64,000 bases of DNA from Stenomitos frigidus ULC18 (GTDB taxonomy: Bacteria > Cyanobacteriota > Cyanobacteriia > Leptolyngbyales > Leptolyngbyaceae), in NCBI RefSeq assembly GCF_003003795.1, contig NZ_PVWK01000159.1:62001-126000 (forward strand), given 5' to 3'. A model generated the notes under the pieces. The model did not search any database and was not told where the DNA came from. It was given only the letters and a program-made list of their open reading frames with translations. Shown here in pieces: positions 20,301 to 28,903 of this stretch (positions are counted from its first letter, which is position 1; every line of letters starts with the position of its first letter). A program made the position numbers and the translations under genes.

Positions 20301-21171
20301 TGTGAGCCTGACTGTTGGCCGGTAACCCAACACCCTGACTATTGGCCGGTAACCCAGCACTATGACTGCTCAAAACCGCATCAAAATTATCCCAGATCAG
20401 CAAGCAGCGGCAAGCCCGTAGACCTGCCATCACGCTGGTGATCTGGGACTCCAGGCTCATGGGTAACGGTGTTGTGTGCTGGCCTGGAAGCAGTTGCATG
20501 ACGTGTGCTAGAACATCTGCGATCGCGGGCGCATTACGGAGCGACTGCCAAATCAGCACATCAAACTCATCTTGCAGCAGGTGTGCCAGCTTGGTGACCA
20601 GGGTGGTTTTGCCCATACCGCCCATACCTAAGACCGTGACTAGGCGGCAACCATCCTGCAAAAGCCACTGCTTTAGGAGCGTTAACTCCGACGTGCGGCC
20701 ATGAAACACCGAAACATCGATCGCTTCTCCCCAGTGTTGCCGCAAAGGGCTACTGGTTAGTGCTAGCTGTGGTTCATCCAGCCGCATACCGTGATCAGTT
20801 TTAACGTCGCTAAGAGCCACGCTCGATCGTGCTGGCTCTCTTGATTCAGGCTGAAAAATTAACGTACTCGACTCATGCCCATCCGCTTTCTGAAGTAGCT
20901 GTCGGTGCAGCACCGTTTGCACATTTTTCTTGTTGACCTGCTCTCCAACCGCCTGGCTAATTTGCTGCCACAGTTTAGAGCCTACATCGCGAGTATGACC
21001 TGTATCGTAGCCAATTTGCTCAGCAATTTCTGGGTAGGTCCATCCAGACCAGGCATAACGAAAAACCTGTGCCTGAACATCTCTGAGTTTTTGCCCTTCC
21101 AGTAAGCGATCCACTAGAACTAGGGCTTGCTCAACGTCCATTGTGAAGACTCTACTCTCATCACTAATCAT
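17302..21171 (-). CDS. STAND NTPase: N-terminal HTH-like domain, NB-ARC, 14 WD40 repeats
   Basis: The 1289-residue protein is a signal-transduction ATPase with a beta-propeller sensor. Residues 1-95 form the HTH-like domain often seen at the start of cyanobacterial NB-ARC proteins (MDVEQALVLVDRLL, YPEIAEQIGYDTGHTRDVG). The NB-ARC part has a P-loop GMGGMGKTT near 182, CLLIWDNFDAVL as Walker B, and LTSREQ. I count 14 WD repeats from about 640 to 1260, enough for two seven-bladed propellers. Start 21171 has GGGAGG six bases upstream; MDVEQ at 21141 is an alternative. Two low-complexity insertions stand out: GLPANSQ twice after Walker B, and HPPTLPLL near 525. No effector enzyme is fused, so it probably recruits a partner. 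Confidence 0.9.
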   Translation of the reverse strand: MISDESRVFTMDVEQALVLVDRLLEGQKLRDVQAQVFRYAWSGWTYPEIAEQIGYDTGHTRDVGSKLWQQISQAVGEQVNKKNVQTVLHRQLLQKADGHESSTLIFQPESREPARSSVALSDVKTDHGMRLDEPQLALTSSPLRQHWGEAIDVSVFHGRTSELTLLKQWLLQDGCRLVTVLGMGGMGKTTLVTKLAHLLQDEFDVLIWQSLRNAPAIADVLAHVMQLLPGQHTTPLPMSLESQITSVMAGLRACRCLLIWDNFDAVLSSHSAGLPANSQGVGLPANSQAHSQAGQYREGYEAYGELLRRIGVEHHASHVLLTSREQPNLLAMLEGETLPIRTLRLTGLEATAIQAICQTNGCLARSHQDWSILANQYAGNPLAIKIVSSVVRDLFEGQLTPFLQQGAIAFGDIRTLLDEQLQRLSELERHIIYWLAIGREWVSLNQLRSALMPSPSQTALLEALISLWQRSLIERRDGRFTLQPVVMEYVTEQLLDRVFAEITTWEIEHHETLLRSHPPTLPLLCTHALIQARTEDYLRESQIRVLLAPLAIRLENYFQSINNLECHLQGVLSSLRRHSLAIGYMGGNLINLLHELGISLNGYDFSHLAIWQACLQGVDLHQTDFTGSQFSESVFTETLAIPLAIAFSPSGDCLASGDLNSAVRLWRVADGETVLIGKGHSGWVWSIAFSPDGKRLASGSEDHTVKLWDVETGACLKTLEGHPSPIWCVAFSPDGRLLASSSEDWTVKLWNVQTGHCLTTLKGHQNWVRSVAFSPLSRNPDKQDRSLLASAGDDHTIKLWNLKTGKCERTLNGHHDRVWSIAFSPNGRWLASGSSDQSIRLWDVQTGDCLKIMEGHESWVRSIAFSADGRTVISGSEDRTVRFWDWQTGTCRQILSGHTSWVRSVAAHPNTSLVASGSGDHTIKLWDSESGRCCRTLTGCTNRVWSIAALSNLTATDSRLVSSHDDHCVRLWNLSTGECEQTLRGHTNAVCTICFANPQENAVSPTPSAIPAKGTVEGLIASGSADCTIKLCNGQGQCLATLREHLSRIWSVAFSPDGEWLASSSDDQTVKLWQVATRRCHQTLQGHTSWVCSVAFSPVPSVRTALLLASGGYDQTVKLWDGMTGACLQTLEGHTNWVWTVAFSPDGQTLASGSGDHTIKLWNVETGTCIQTLQGHSSRIWSIVFSPDGQWLASASTDQTVRLWDVKTGNCLQILRGHTNVVTAVAFTSDGYLTSSSQDETIKLWDLATGQCLNTLKADRPYEGMDITEIKGLTDTQKATLRALGALEH

Positions 21172-21462
21172 TATTCGCCTCCCACATTGGGGAACACGAC
21201 AATATGCTTCTCAATGATGTCGCTCATCCTACTTACATCTGAATAAAGAAAACTGCACCCGATCGGGTGAGAATTTTGAGGCATAAGGTGAATTGATCCT
21301 TCAACATCTGTCCACAAACTTCAACATCTATCTACTAAAGAAACTACAAAGAAAACGGCTTTGCTGAAACGTCTCAAGCGGCGGCAACAGGTTTCACTCG
21401 TCCGGAAGCCTGCAGGGGCATTTTGGTTAAGATATGATGTCTGTTCAGAGTGATGGAGCACT

Positions 21463-22125
21463 GTGGGTCGTTCAAGCAAAGCAACACCATCAACGCGATC
21501 GCCCAAAAAGCCTCGCCAGGCGCGTGATCCAGAAGCGACGAAAGCACAGATTCTCAATGCAGCAGAGGAAGAGTTTGCGCGGCATGGGTTAAGCGGGGCA
21601 CGTATGGAAGCGATCGCCGCTGGCACAGGCGTCACCAAAGCCATGATCTACTACTACTTTGAGAACAAAGAGCAGTTGTATCAGGCTGTCTTGCAGCGCC
21701 CGGCCAATGAGCTACTGGATGCGATTAAACAGTTACCCCTGGATGACTTGTCTCCAGAAAAAGCGCTGGAAATGCTAGTGAGAGGCGCGATCGCCCATGA
21801 AGCGGCCCATCCCTATCAGCAGATGATTCTCTTTCAAGAAGCGAGTCAGAACCGTGGCAAATATTTTGAGAAGGCAGGTTGGCAGGCTCCTTTTGCCTAC
21901 CTCCTCAAAATTCTGGAACGTGGCATGGCAGACGGCACTTTCCGTCCCGTTGATCCCTGGCTGACGGCGATTAACATTGCAGGGGTGTGCAATTTTTACT
22001 TCACAACCTATGACAACGTAAAACATCTTGCCCCAGATTGGGATTTTCGCAATCCAGCAATGGTTGAGCGCCATACACAAGAGGCAATTGCGTTTATCCT
22101 GGCAGGCGTCAAACGGCAGACGTGA
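21463..22125 (+). CDS. TetR/AcrR-family transcriptional regulator
   Basis: The 220-residue repressor has a basic N-terminal tail, then a classic TetR helix-turn-helix (about residues 27-75): ILNAAEEEFARHGLSGARMEAIAAGTG, then KAMIYYYFENKEQLY. The C-terminal ligand domain resembles the group with a FYFTTYD segment. Translation starts at GTG 21463, supported by GGAG four bases upstream; nearby ATGs are out of frame. It stands alone between a divergent NB-ARC gene and a convergent esterase, so its target is not obvious. Confidence 0.85.
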   Translation: MGRSSKATPSTRSPKKPRQARDPEATKAQILNAAEEEFARHGLSGARMEAIAAGTGVTKAMIYYYFENKEQLYQAVLQRPANELLDAIKQLPLDDLSPEKALEMLVRGAIAHEAAHPYQQMILFQEASQNRGKYFEKAGWQAPFAYLLKILERGMADGTFRPVDPWLTAINIAGVCNFYFTTYDNVKHLAPDWDFRNPAMVERHTQEAIAFILAGVKRQT

Positions 22126-22173
22126 GGATCATTGACACGCGATCGCGCCCTCTCCAAAGCTAACCTTCTAGAG

Positions 22174-22932
22174 CTAACCTTCTAGCAGCCAGCGCCAGAT
22201 TTCAGGCAACCGTCGCTGCCACGAGGTTTCGTAGTGCGATTCGCCGTTTGCTAACAGAAAATGGACTTCGTGATCGCTATAGCCCAACCGTTTCAGCTGA
22301 TTGTAGAAGTTTTGCGTAATGGGCACGTAGTCGAGCCATACGCCATAAAACGAATACTGCTCCTGACTGCCGACATACAGATAGATTTTTGACCAAATGT
22401 CACTGCGGTGATCCCAAAGTTTGAACATCTGGTCGCCGCCCCACATCAAGGCTGGGGACAGACCACCAATGCGACCCACTGTCTTGGCGTACTTTTTGCC
22501 GATGTAGAGCGATATGAGCCCACCCATGCTGGAACCCATCACGCCGGTCCATTGCGCCTGAGGCAGGGTGCGATAGGTCTTGTCAATATAGGGCTTGAGC
22601 TGATTGACTACAAACTGAGCGCACAAATCACCGCGACCACCCAGCCAGGGGGAGTATTCGATCATGCGATCGCGCGTGCTGTCGATCGCGACAATGATCC
22701 AGGGACGAGTGCTACCGTCCTTAACGAGTGCCTCCATAGTGGTGTTGGCGCACCAGGTATCGAACATAGCTGACTCAGGATGAGAAAAGACATTCTGCCC
22801 ATCGAACATGTACAGCACTGGAAAGGATTGTTCAGGATGCTGGGTGTAAGCATCCGGCGTAAAGATGCGGATCGTCCGCGTCATGTTTTCAACGTCAGAG
22901 CGGAAGTCTCGAATGATTTTGATGATGCCCAT
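22174..22932 (-). CDS. Esterase D/Fes-like alpha/beta hydrolase
   Basis: The 252-residue enzyme matches the putative esterase family PF00756: FPVLYMFDGQNVF, the nucleophile elbow MGSSMGGLISL (Ser in G-S-S-M-G) and the catalytic His in NGESHYETSW. Relatives hydrolyse S-formylglutathione, ferric siderophore esters or carbohydrate esters; none can be chosen here. ATG 22932 fits the family start; an upstream in-frame GTG at 23040 would add 36 residues. No signal peptide is seen, so it is probably cytoplasmic. Confidence 0.85.
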   Translation of the reverse strand: MGIIKIIRDFRSDVENMTRTIRIFTPDAYTQHPEQSFPVLYMFDGQNVFSHPESAMFDTWCANTTMEALVKDGSTRPWIIVAIDSTRDRMIEYSPWLGGRGDLCAQFVVNQLKPYIDKTYRTLPQAQWTGVMGSSMGGLISLYIGKKYAKTVGRIGGLSPALMWGGDQMFKLWDHRSDIWSKIYLYVGSQEQYSFYGVWLDYVPITQNFYNQLKRLGYSDHEVHFLLANGESHYETSWQRRLPEIWRWLLEG

Positions 22933-23187
22933 AATGCGTATAGGGGGGATAAACGACGTGTGATCGTGTTCAAGCAAGCGAGCTGTATCAAACCGTTGTT
23001 GAATACAACGCCAGCGATCGGCATTCCCTACGCGCTTCACCCGGAGGTGTCATCCGTAAGCTTTTTAGATCCTAAGCTCGATCGTTCATATACTCTGTTT
23101 AGGCTCGCACTTTAGGCTCGCATTGCTGGCAGGATAGAAAGGGGGCATGTGAAGCAGTTGTCTCCTAACGCAGAGTAAAAGAGAGTT

Positions 23188-25059
23188 ATGGCGCTAATTG
23201 TTCAGAAATACGGTGGCACATCGGTAGGCTCGGTAGAGCGGATTCAAGCGGTCGCGCAACGGGTCGTCCAAACAGTGAAGGCTGGGAATGACCTTGTTGT
23301 AGTTGTTTCTGCCATGGGAAAGACGACGGATGGTTTGGTAAAGCTGGCGAATGAGCTGTCTCCAAACCCCAGTCGGCGGGAAATGGATATGCTGCTGGCA
23401 ACCGGAGAGCAAGTATCGATCGCCCTTCTGAGCATGGCACTGCATACCTTGGGGCAACCCGCTATCTCACTCACTGGCGCACAGGTTGGCATTGTCACCG
23501 AAAGCGAACATGCTCGTGCTCGCATCTTGCAAATTAAGACAGAACGACTGGAACGCCACTTAAAAGAGGGCAAAGTGGTTGTGGTGGCTGGTTTTCAAGG
23601 CATCACTGACACCGACGATCTAGAAATTACAACATTGGGGCGAGGCGGCTCTGATACTTCTGCAGTGGCCTTAGCGGCGGCGTTGCATGCCAACTTTTGC
23701 GAAATCTATACGGATGTTCCTGGTATTCTGACCACCGATCCGCGACTGGTGCCCGATGCCCAACTCATGACAGAAATCACCTGCGATGAAATGCTGGAGC
23801 TTGCCAGCCTGGGTGCAAAAGTGCTCCATCCGCGTGCGGTTGAAATTGCCCGTAACTATGGGATGCCGTTGGTTGTGCGATCGAGCTGGACTGACGAACC
23901 AGGTACCTGGGTTGTATCACCGACAGTACAGGCACGATCATTAGAAGGGCTGGAACTGGCGTCTCCTGTTGATGGCGTTGAGTTCGACACCGATCAGGCA
24001 AAGGTATCACTTTTACGGGTGCCCGATCGCCCTGGTGTTGCGGCCCGACTTTTCGGTGAAATTGCCCATCAAGCTTTGGACGTAGACCTGATTATTCAGT
24101 CAATTCATGAAAGCAACACCAATGATGTTGCCTTCACGGTGACTAAAAACTCCCTTAAGCAGGCAGAAGCAGTGGCTAGCGCCATTCTTCCTGCTCTGAA
24201 TGCAGGGGGCACACATCACGATGGTGATGCTGAAGTCATGGTGGAGCAACGCATTGCAAAAGTGGCGATCGCAGGCGCAGGCATGATTGGTCGTCCGGGT
24301 GTTGCTGCACAAATGTTCTCCACGCTCGCAGCAGCTGGCGTCAATATTGGCATGATCTCAACGTCCGAAGTCAAAGTCAGTTGCGTTATTGATGAGACTG
24401 ACTGCGATCGGGCGATCGCAGCGCTCTGTGAGGCGTTTGGTGTGAGTCAATCAGCCGTCAGCAGCCAGCAGCCAGCGGTTAGCGGTCAGCAGTTGGAAGC
24501 ACTCAACACTCAACACTCAAAGCCCTCTAGCGTCGCGTCGCAAAACTCTCCCCGTCCCATCCGTGGCGTTGCGCTCGACCTCAACCAGGCACGCTTGGCG
24601 ATTCGGCATATTCCCGATCGGCCTGGCATGGCAGCAGAACTGTTTCAACTTCTGGCGGCTCAAACTATCAGCGTCGACATGATTATTCAATCCCAACGGT
24701 GTCGGGTGATCAACAGCATCACGACGCGCGATATCGCGTTCACAGTCGGACAGTTAGACGCAGACATGGCGTGTAGTGTATTGCAGAAAGCGGCACCCAG
24801 TTTAGGCTGTGGCGAGATTGTGGTCGATCGTGAAATCGCCAAAGTGAGCATTGTCGGTGCGGGCATGGTGCACCAACCAGGCACGGCTGCCCGCATGTTT
24901 GAAGCGTTGGCAATGCATCAAATCAACATCCAAATGATTGCCACGTCTGAAATTAAAGTGAGCTGCGTCGTTGCAAAAGAGGATGGCATCACAGCGCTGC
25001 GTCTCATCCACGCTGCCTTTGGTCTGTCTGGCGAGCAACAGATTCAGGTTTCAGCATAG
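23188..25059 (+). CDS. lysC: Aspartate kinase with four ACT domains
   Basis: This enzyme phosphorylates aspartate, the first step toward lysine, threonine and methionine. Residues 1-245 are the kinase domain (KYGGTSVG at the start, then [29 protein letters not shown]). Two ACT pairs follow, about 265-420 and 465-620, as is typical of cyanobacterial aspartate kinases of about 600 residues; these bind the end-product inhibitors. The 35-residue linker between the pairs ([16 protein letters not shown] and onward) is Gln/Ser-rich and is encoded by repeat-like DNA also seen between genes in this window. The gene is monocistronic. Confidence 0.96.
   Translation: MALIVQKYGGTSVGSVERIQAVAQRVVQTVKAGNDLVVVVSAMGKTTDGLVKLANELSPNPSRREMDMLLATGEQVSIALLSMALHTLGQPAISLTGAQVGIVTESEHARARILQIKTERLERHLKEGKVVVVAGFQGITDTDDLEITTLGRGGSDTSAVALAAALHANFCEIYTDVPGILTTDPRLVPDAQLMTEITCDEMLELASLGAKVLHPRAVEIARNYGMPLVVRSSWTDEPGTWVVSPTVQARSLEGLELASPVDGVEFDTDQAKVSLLRVPDRPGVAARLFGEIAHQALDVDLIIQSIHESNTNDVAFTVTKNSLKQAEAVASAILPALNAGGTHHDGDAEVMVEQRIAKVAIAGAGMIGRPGVAAQMFSTLAAAGVNIGMISTSEVKVSCVIDETDCDRAIAALCEAFGVSQSAVSSQQPAVSGQQLEALNTQHSKPSSVASQNSPRPIRGVALDLNQARLAIRHIPDRPGMAAELFQLLAAQTISVDMIIQSQRCRVINSITTRDIAFTVGQLDADMACSVLQKAAPSLGCGEIVVDREIAKVSIVGAGMVHQPGTAARMFEALAMHQINIQMIATSEIKVSCVVAKEDGITALRLIHAAFGLSGEQQIQVSA
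24450..24525 (+). repeat. Short repeats inside the aspartate kinase linker
   Basis: The DNA encoding the linker between ACT pairs contains CAGCCGTCAGC followed by variants of CAGCCAGCGG, then three ACTCAAC heptamers. The same CAGCCGTCAGC phrase appears twice in the intergenic repeat area near 42.47 kb. The insertion keeps the frame. Confidence 0.65.
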
Positions 25060-25282
25060 CCGCACAGAAGCCCCAGTAAGTTCCACCCATCATTAGTTAC
25101 AACCACATCATCAGATTTCTCTCTCATACAGTGGAGGTAATTTTCACATTTTTCTAGCTGATGACGTAGAGGTAGAGACTAATGCCTAAGGAGCGACACA
25201 AGCGCTACGTCAGATAGAGGTGATGTCGTGCGATCGCCCCTATTGTTTGGTAGAAAGTCATTGCAACAGGAAGAGGAATCGT

Positions 25283-25498
25283 ATGGCTGACACATTGAAA
25301 AAGGGCGATCGGGTTGAGTGGCACAGCGCTCAAGGAACGATCACTGGCACGGTTCAACGCAAACTGACTGCACCGATCGACATTAAAGGGCATCATGTAG
25401 CGGCTTCAGAGGCGCACCCAGAGTATTTAGTGAAAAGTGACAAAACTGGGCAAGAAGCGGCTCATCAGCCAGACGTACTGAAAAAGCTGCCAGATTAA
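25283..25498 (+). CDS. DUF2945 (hypervirulence-associated Tudor-like) small protein
   Basis: The 71-residue protein has the DUF2945 pattern: KKGDRVEWHSAQGTITGTV near the start, then ASEAHPEYLVKSDKTG and a C-terminal AAHQPDVLKKL. This is a single SH3/Tudor-like barrel of unknown function common in bacteria and fungi. ATG 25283 has AGAGGA upstream. It stands alone. Confidence 0.88.
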   Translation: MADTLKKGDRVEWHSAQGTITGTVQRKLTAPIDIKGHHVAASEAHPEYLVKSDKTGQEAAHQPDVLKKLPD

Positions 25499-25653
25499 CG
25501 CCAGATTAACGTTAGTTCAGTCCTTGAGGAAGACAGCGATCGACGCTGTTAGATCGGTGGTGCAACGATCCCAATCACTAGAATCCTTAATCACATAGAC
25601 TACAATTTCTGTTAGCAAGAATCTTCAGGTTAAACACTTTAACTGAGGGCTAA

Positions 25654-26040
25654 ATGGAAATTGGAGTGCAGCTGAGTTGGCAGCGAGTGAAACACATCGT
25701 CAGCAGTTATCAGCTGAATGGCAATGATGCTGAGGCGTTTGATCAGGACTTACACCTGCTACTCGACCATTACCCAACGCCCCTAATTGAGCTTGCTCTT
25801 GTGCAAACATTGGTTGATGGCTGGCTTCAGGTACCCCTTCTGCGAGGCTGTGCTTTTCTTGCCAAGGCGTATGAACTGCTGAAACAGTGGGAAGAGCAAG
25901 CCTTTTTACAAGGTGATCCAGCAGTGCGAGCGTTCATCAGCACCATCGCTCCAGAGCAATTCCAGCAGATTACAGGGCTTGATCCCACTCCTATTTTCGG
26001 CAGTGCCACTGTGTCGACCGCTCCATCCTCCCTTCGCTAA
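25654..26040 (+). CDS. Conserved hypothetical protein
   Basis: The 128-residue product looks globular and helical, with acidic and hydrophobic segments such as DQDLHLLLDHYPTPLIELALVQTLVDGW. It has no signal peptide or membrane span. I recognise it only as resembling unassigned cyanobacterial proteins, and no motif suggests a function. The Ser/Thr-rich C-terminus is probably disordered. Confidence 0.6.
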   Translation: MEIGVQLSWQRVKHIVSSYQLNGNDAEAFDQDLHLLLDHYPTPLIELALVQTLVDGWLQVPLLRGCAFLAKAYELLKQWEEQAFLQGDPAVRAFISTIAPEQFQQITGLDPTPIFGSATVSTAPSSLR

Positions 26041-26173
26041 CAGGCGCGATCACTCAAAGACCTGATCTGGATCACTCAAAGGGATAGAATACGTCACGTT
26101 CTACTCGACGGTTGGTCACTGTGATCTCAAGGAAAGCGCTCGATACTAAGAGCATTGAGTTCTAAGTGCCGTC

Positions 26174-26389
26174 ATGGTTGCAATTAGTCCACTGCCTTGC
26201 GCCATCTCTGAACTGTTTGCCCAAGTCAGCGTTTCTGGCCAGATTACGCTGGCCGATCGCTATGGCATTTTGGCAGTACTGCTCAATGAACCCACGATCG
26301 AAGAAGAACTGCACAGCATCGATCGTATCCTGCATGCGTTACGCAAAGGACGGGTTCAGATTGTCAGTGAACTGTCAACCGTTCTGTAG
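26174..26389 (+). CDS. Small cyanobacterial hypothetical protein
   Basis: The 71-residue acidic protein has a predicted helical pair: ISELFAQVSVSGQITLADRYGILAVLLN and EEELHSIDRILHALRKGRVQIV. Small proteins with the 'LADRYG(I/L)LA' segment are common in cyanobacterial genomes, but I know of no function. No clear ribosome site is present. It precedes the pentapeptide-repeat gene. Confidence 0.6.
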   Translation: MVAISPLPCAISELFAQVSVSGQITLADRYGILAVLLNEPTIEEELHSIDRILHALRKGRVQIVSELSTVL

Positions 26390-26612
26390 CGTCACCTTTA
26401 CACGCTTCAGGGCGGGCTTGTGACTAAAGCTTTGTCTTGGCAGCTTCAGATGGTGGGTTGTTTTGCATCGTCCCCCTGCGATCAAAAATTTTGGCGGATG
26501 ACACACGAATGGAGTGCGATCGCGGTTTACTGGAAAGAGCAATCGTTCGTATTACGATCGGTGGGCAACTGACCGCTCCACTACTTCAACACTCAAACCG
26601 TTGCCACTCCTC

Positions 26613-27176
26613 ATGAAACCCATCACTCCAATCTTTTTTGGCACTTTGACGCTGCTCGCGCTGGCAGCAGTCACATCGGCTGCCAGTCCCGATAATTTGG
26701 CAAAGCTCATTAACGACAGAGCCTGTGTCGGTTGTGATCTGGCTGGCGCTAACTTATACAGCTATGACTTGCAGGGAGCCAACCTAAGCGGCGCGAATCT
26801 GACAGAAGCGGCATTCCAGGGATCTAATCTGGGCTTTGCGGTGCTCACTAACGCCAACCTGGAGAAAGCAAACCTGGCACTGGTGAAGCTGAACGGTGCT
26901 GACCTGAAGGGAGCCAAGCTTGTCAAAGCAACCCTCTATGGAGCGGATTTATCAGGAGCCGATTTATCAGGAGCCGATTTGAGTGGTGCCAACCTGGAAG
27001 GAACCAACCTGCGGGGCGCGATTTTAGAAGGAACGAATTTTCAGAAAGCGAACCTTTTACGGGCAAAGATGGCAGGAGCAACGTTAACCGGTGCTAAGTT
27101 TGATGGTGCCCGCATGCCCGACGGCAGAGAATTTAAGCAGGGCGGGAAGACTCCGGCAGCGATACCAGCACCATAG
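26613..27176 (+). CDS. Exported pentapeptide-repeat protein
   Basis: The 187-residue protein starts with a signal peptide (about 1-24, hydrophobic FFGTLTLLALAAVTSA). A pair of Cys (ACVGCDLAGANL) follows. Then about 20 pentapeptide repeats of A(D/N)LxG type run from about residue 43 to 165 and should form a right-handed four-sided beta-helix. Exported pentapeptide proteins with this ACxGCDL opening are common in cyanobacteria; their role is unknown. Two exact repeats of the codons for GADLS occur, a sign of recent unit duplication. Confidence 0.9.
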   Translation: MKPITPIFFGTLTLLALAAVTSAASPDNLAKLINDRACVGCDLAGANLYSYDLQGANLSGANLTEAAFQGSNLGFAVLTNANLEKANLALVKLNGADLKGAKLVKATLYGADLSGADLSGADLSGANLEGTNLRGAILEGTNFQKANLLRAKMAGATLTGAKFDGARMPDGREFKQGGKTPAAIPAP

Positions 27177-27212
27177 CAGTCTTAGAGGGCAGTCCTAAAA
27201 GTTAACGATGAT

Positions 27213-27253
27213 GGAGCGTGCGATGATGCGATCGTCTCGCCGTCGTACGCTCC
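27213..27253. terminator. Hairpin between convergent genes
   Basis: Arms GGAGCGTGCGA and TCGTACGCTCC pair over 11 positions with one G-T pair, around a 19-base loop. It lies between the ends of the pentapeptide gene and the P450 gene and could end transcription from both sides. No U-run is present. Confidence 0.45.
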
Positions 27254-27300
27254 CATTGCCCCATCATGCAATTTTCATCGTGACAGTTTGAACGCTGCCG

Positions 27301-28734
27301 TTATGCCATTTCCATGAGGGATGGCTCTTGACGGAGACGTTTTCCCGTTAAGAGCATCTTCACTCCATTGGCAGGAGCCAGAGTCACACCCCGACGGCGA
27401 GGATATTCTGGCTGCGTCGTGGCAAGCGTTAGCTCGTAGCGGGACAGGATCGTCGCCAGAGCGAGTTTCATCTCAAACATGGCGAGAGCTTCGCCAATGC
27501 AGCGACGGGCACCGCCACCAAAGGGCATAAATTCGTAGGGGGTGAACTGGCGATCGAGAAACCGCTCTGGCTTAAACTGCTTCGGGTTGGGGTACAGATC
27601 TTCCCGCTGGTGCACGAGATAGATACAGCCAACGACCGCATTGCCTGGTTCCAAAGCGCGACCGAGTAGCGCGGTCGGTTCTTGCACGATTCTTGCAAAG
27701 GTCAGCATGGCGATGGGGTGAATCCGCAGGGTTTCATTGCAAATAGCAGTCAGGTAAGGCAACCGGAAAATATCGAGCGGGTCGGGATTGTCGCTGAGCG
27801 TTGCGAGTTCCTGGAGCAGTTTTTCCCGCACATGGGGTACATGGTGAATCCAGTACAGCGCCCAGGACAATGCCGTTGCTGTGGTTTCATGTCCGGCGAA
27901 AAGTAACGTCATCAATTCATCGCGCAGTTCTTGGTCGGTCATGGGCTGATCGGCTTCGTCTCGTGCAGCCATCAGCAGCGAGAGAATATCGATCCGATCG
28001 CCCGGTTGCGATCGCCGCTCGGCAATCTCGGCGTAGATCAGGGCATTCAGCTGTTGACGCTCACGCACAAAATTGCCCCAGGGGCTCCAGGCACCGAGAT
28101 CTTTCTGCAAGATGGGAAAAAAGAGAAGGCTGGAAGAAAGCGGCGATCGAAACAAGTCTGACATTGATGCCAACAAGCGCTTGAGTTGCTGAAACCGATC
28201 GCCCTCAGAAAGACCAAAAACCGTCTGCATGATGATGCCTAACGAAATCTCTTGCATGACGCTGCGAGCTGAGAAGGTTTGCTTGAGGGGAACGCTCTCA
28301 AAGGTCTGGAGGGTTAAGTCTCGAATGATTTGACCGTAGGCACGCATCCGTTCGCCGTGAAAGGGTGGCATCAATAGCTGTCGTCGTCGTCGGTGGCGAT
28401 CGCCGTCCAACATAATGACAGACGAGTCACCCAGCAGCGGTGACAAGATGCGATTCAAATGACCAGGCGCTGCATAGGTTCTGCTTTTAGCCTTGCGTGG
28501 GGTGCCAGACGCATCATTGGTCAGAATCTCTTGAATGGCCTGTGGCTGGTTGACAAACACCAGGTTGCTGCCAAACCCAACGACTTTGCCGCCAAAAATG
28601 TCAGGATATTGCTGGGCGGCTGTTTCCATGTAACCGATGGGGTCACCGACCCACCGCAAGTGCTGCAACCAGGCAGGTAGGTTAATCACATCCAGCGGTT
28701 GGCTGGTTGGCAGCGGTTGGATTGTCGTATTCAT
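27301..28734 (-). CDS. Cytochrome P450, CYP110-like
   Basis: The 477-residue enzyme has all P450 landmarks: the oxygen-binding I-helix AGHETTATALSW, the K-helix ETLR, the PERF segment (FKPERFLDR), and the heme loop FMPFGGGARRCIGEALA with the axial Cys at about 412. The opening LPAWLQHLRWVGDPIGYMETAAQQYPDIF and overall length fit the cyanobacterial CYP110 family, whose members hydroxylate fatty acids or hydrocarbons. There is no membrane anchor. It is transcribed divergently from an ABC permease gene, with 169 bases between; redox partners would be the general ferredoxin system. Confidence 0.93.
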   Translation of the reverse strand: MNTTIQPLPTSQPLDVINLPAWLQHLRWVGDPIGYMETAAQQYPDIFGGKVVGFGSNLVFVNQPQAIQEILTNDASGTPRKAKSRTYAAPGHLNRILSPLLGDSSVIMLDGDRHRRRRQLLMPPFHGERMRAYGQIIRDLTLQTFESVPLKQTFSARSVMQEISLGIIMQTVFGLSEGDRFQQLKRLLASMSDLFRSPLSSSLLFFPILQKDLGAWSPWGNFVRERQQLNALIYAEIAERRSQPGDRIDILSLLMAARDEADQPMTDQELRDELMTLLFAGHETTATALSWALYWIHHVPHVREKLLQELATLSDNPDPLDIFRLPYLTAICNETLRIHPIAMLTFARIVQEPTALLGRALEPGNAVVGCIYLVHQREDLYPNPKQFKPERFLDRQFTPYEFMPFGGGARRCIGEALAMFEMKLALATILSRYELTLATTQPEYPRRRGVTLAPANGVKMLLTGKRLRQEPSLMEMA

Positions 28735-28903
28735 AGCTCAACGTGTGACCCTGTTTGAATTTTGGCGTTTGATTTTAGAGAATAATAGTCTAATGCTGTC
28801 AGCACTGCCGCAACCCATGCGATGGTTAAAGGTGAACAGTGCCGCGAGCGCTGACTGTTCTTCAGACTCTAACAACTAAAAACCACGCCCTCAAAACTCT
28901 TTA

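Noticed and set aside
22934-23040. 36-residue N-terminal extension of the esterase
   Set aside because: It starts at GTG without a ribosome site, and the family begins near MGIIKIIRDF; it is not excluded with certainty.
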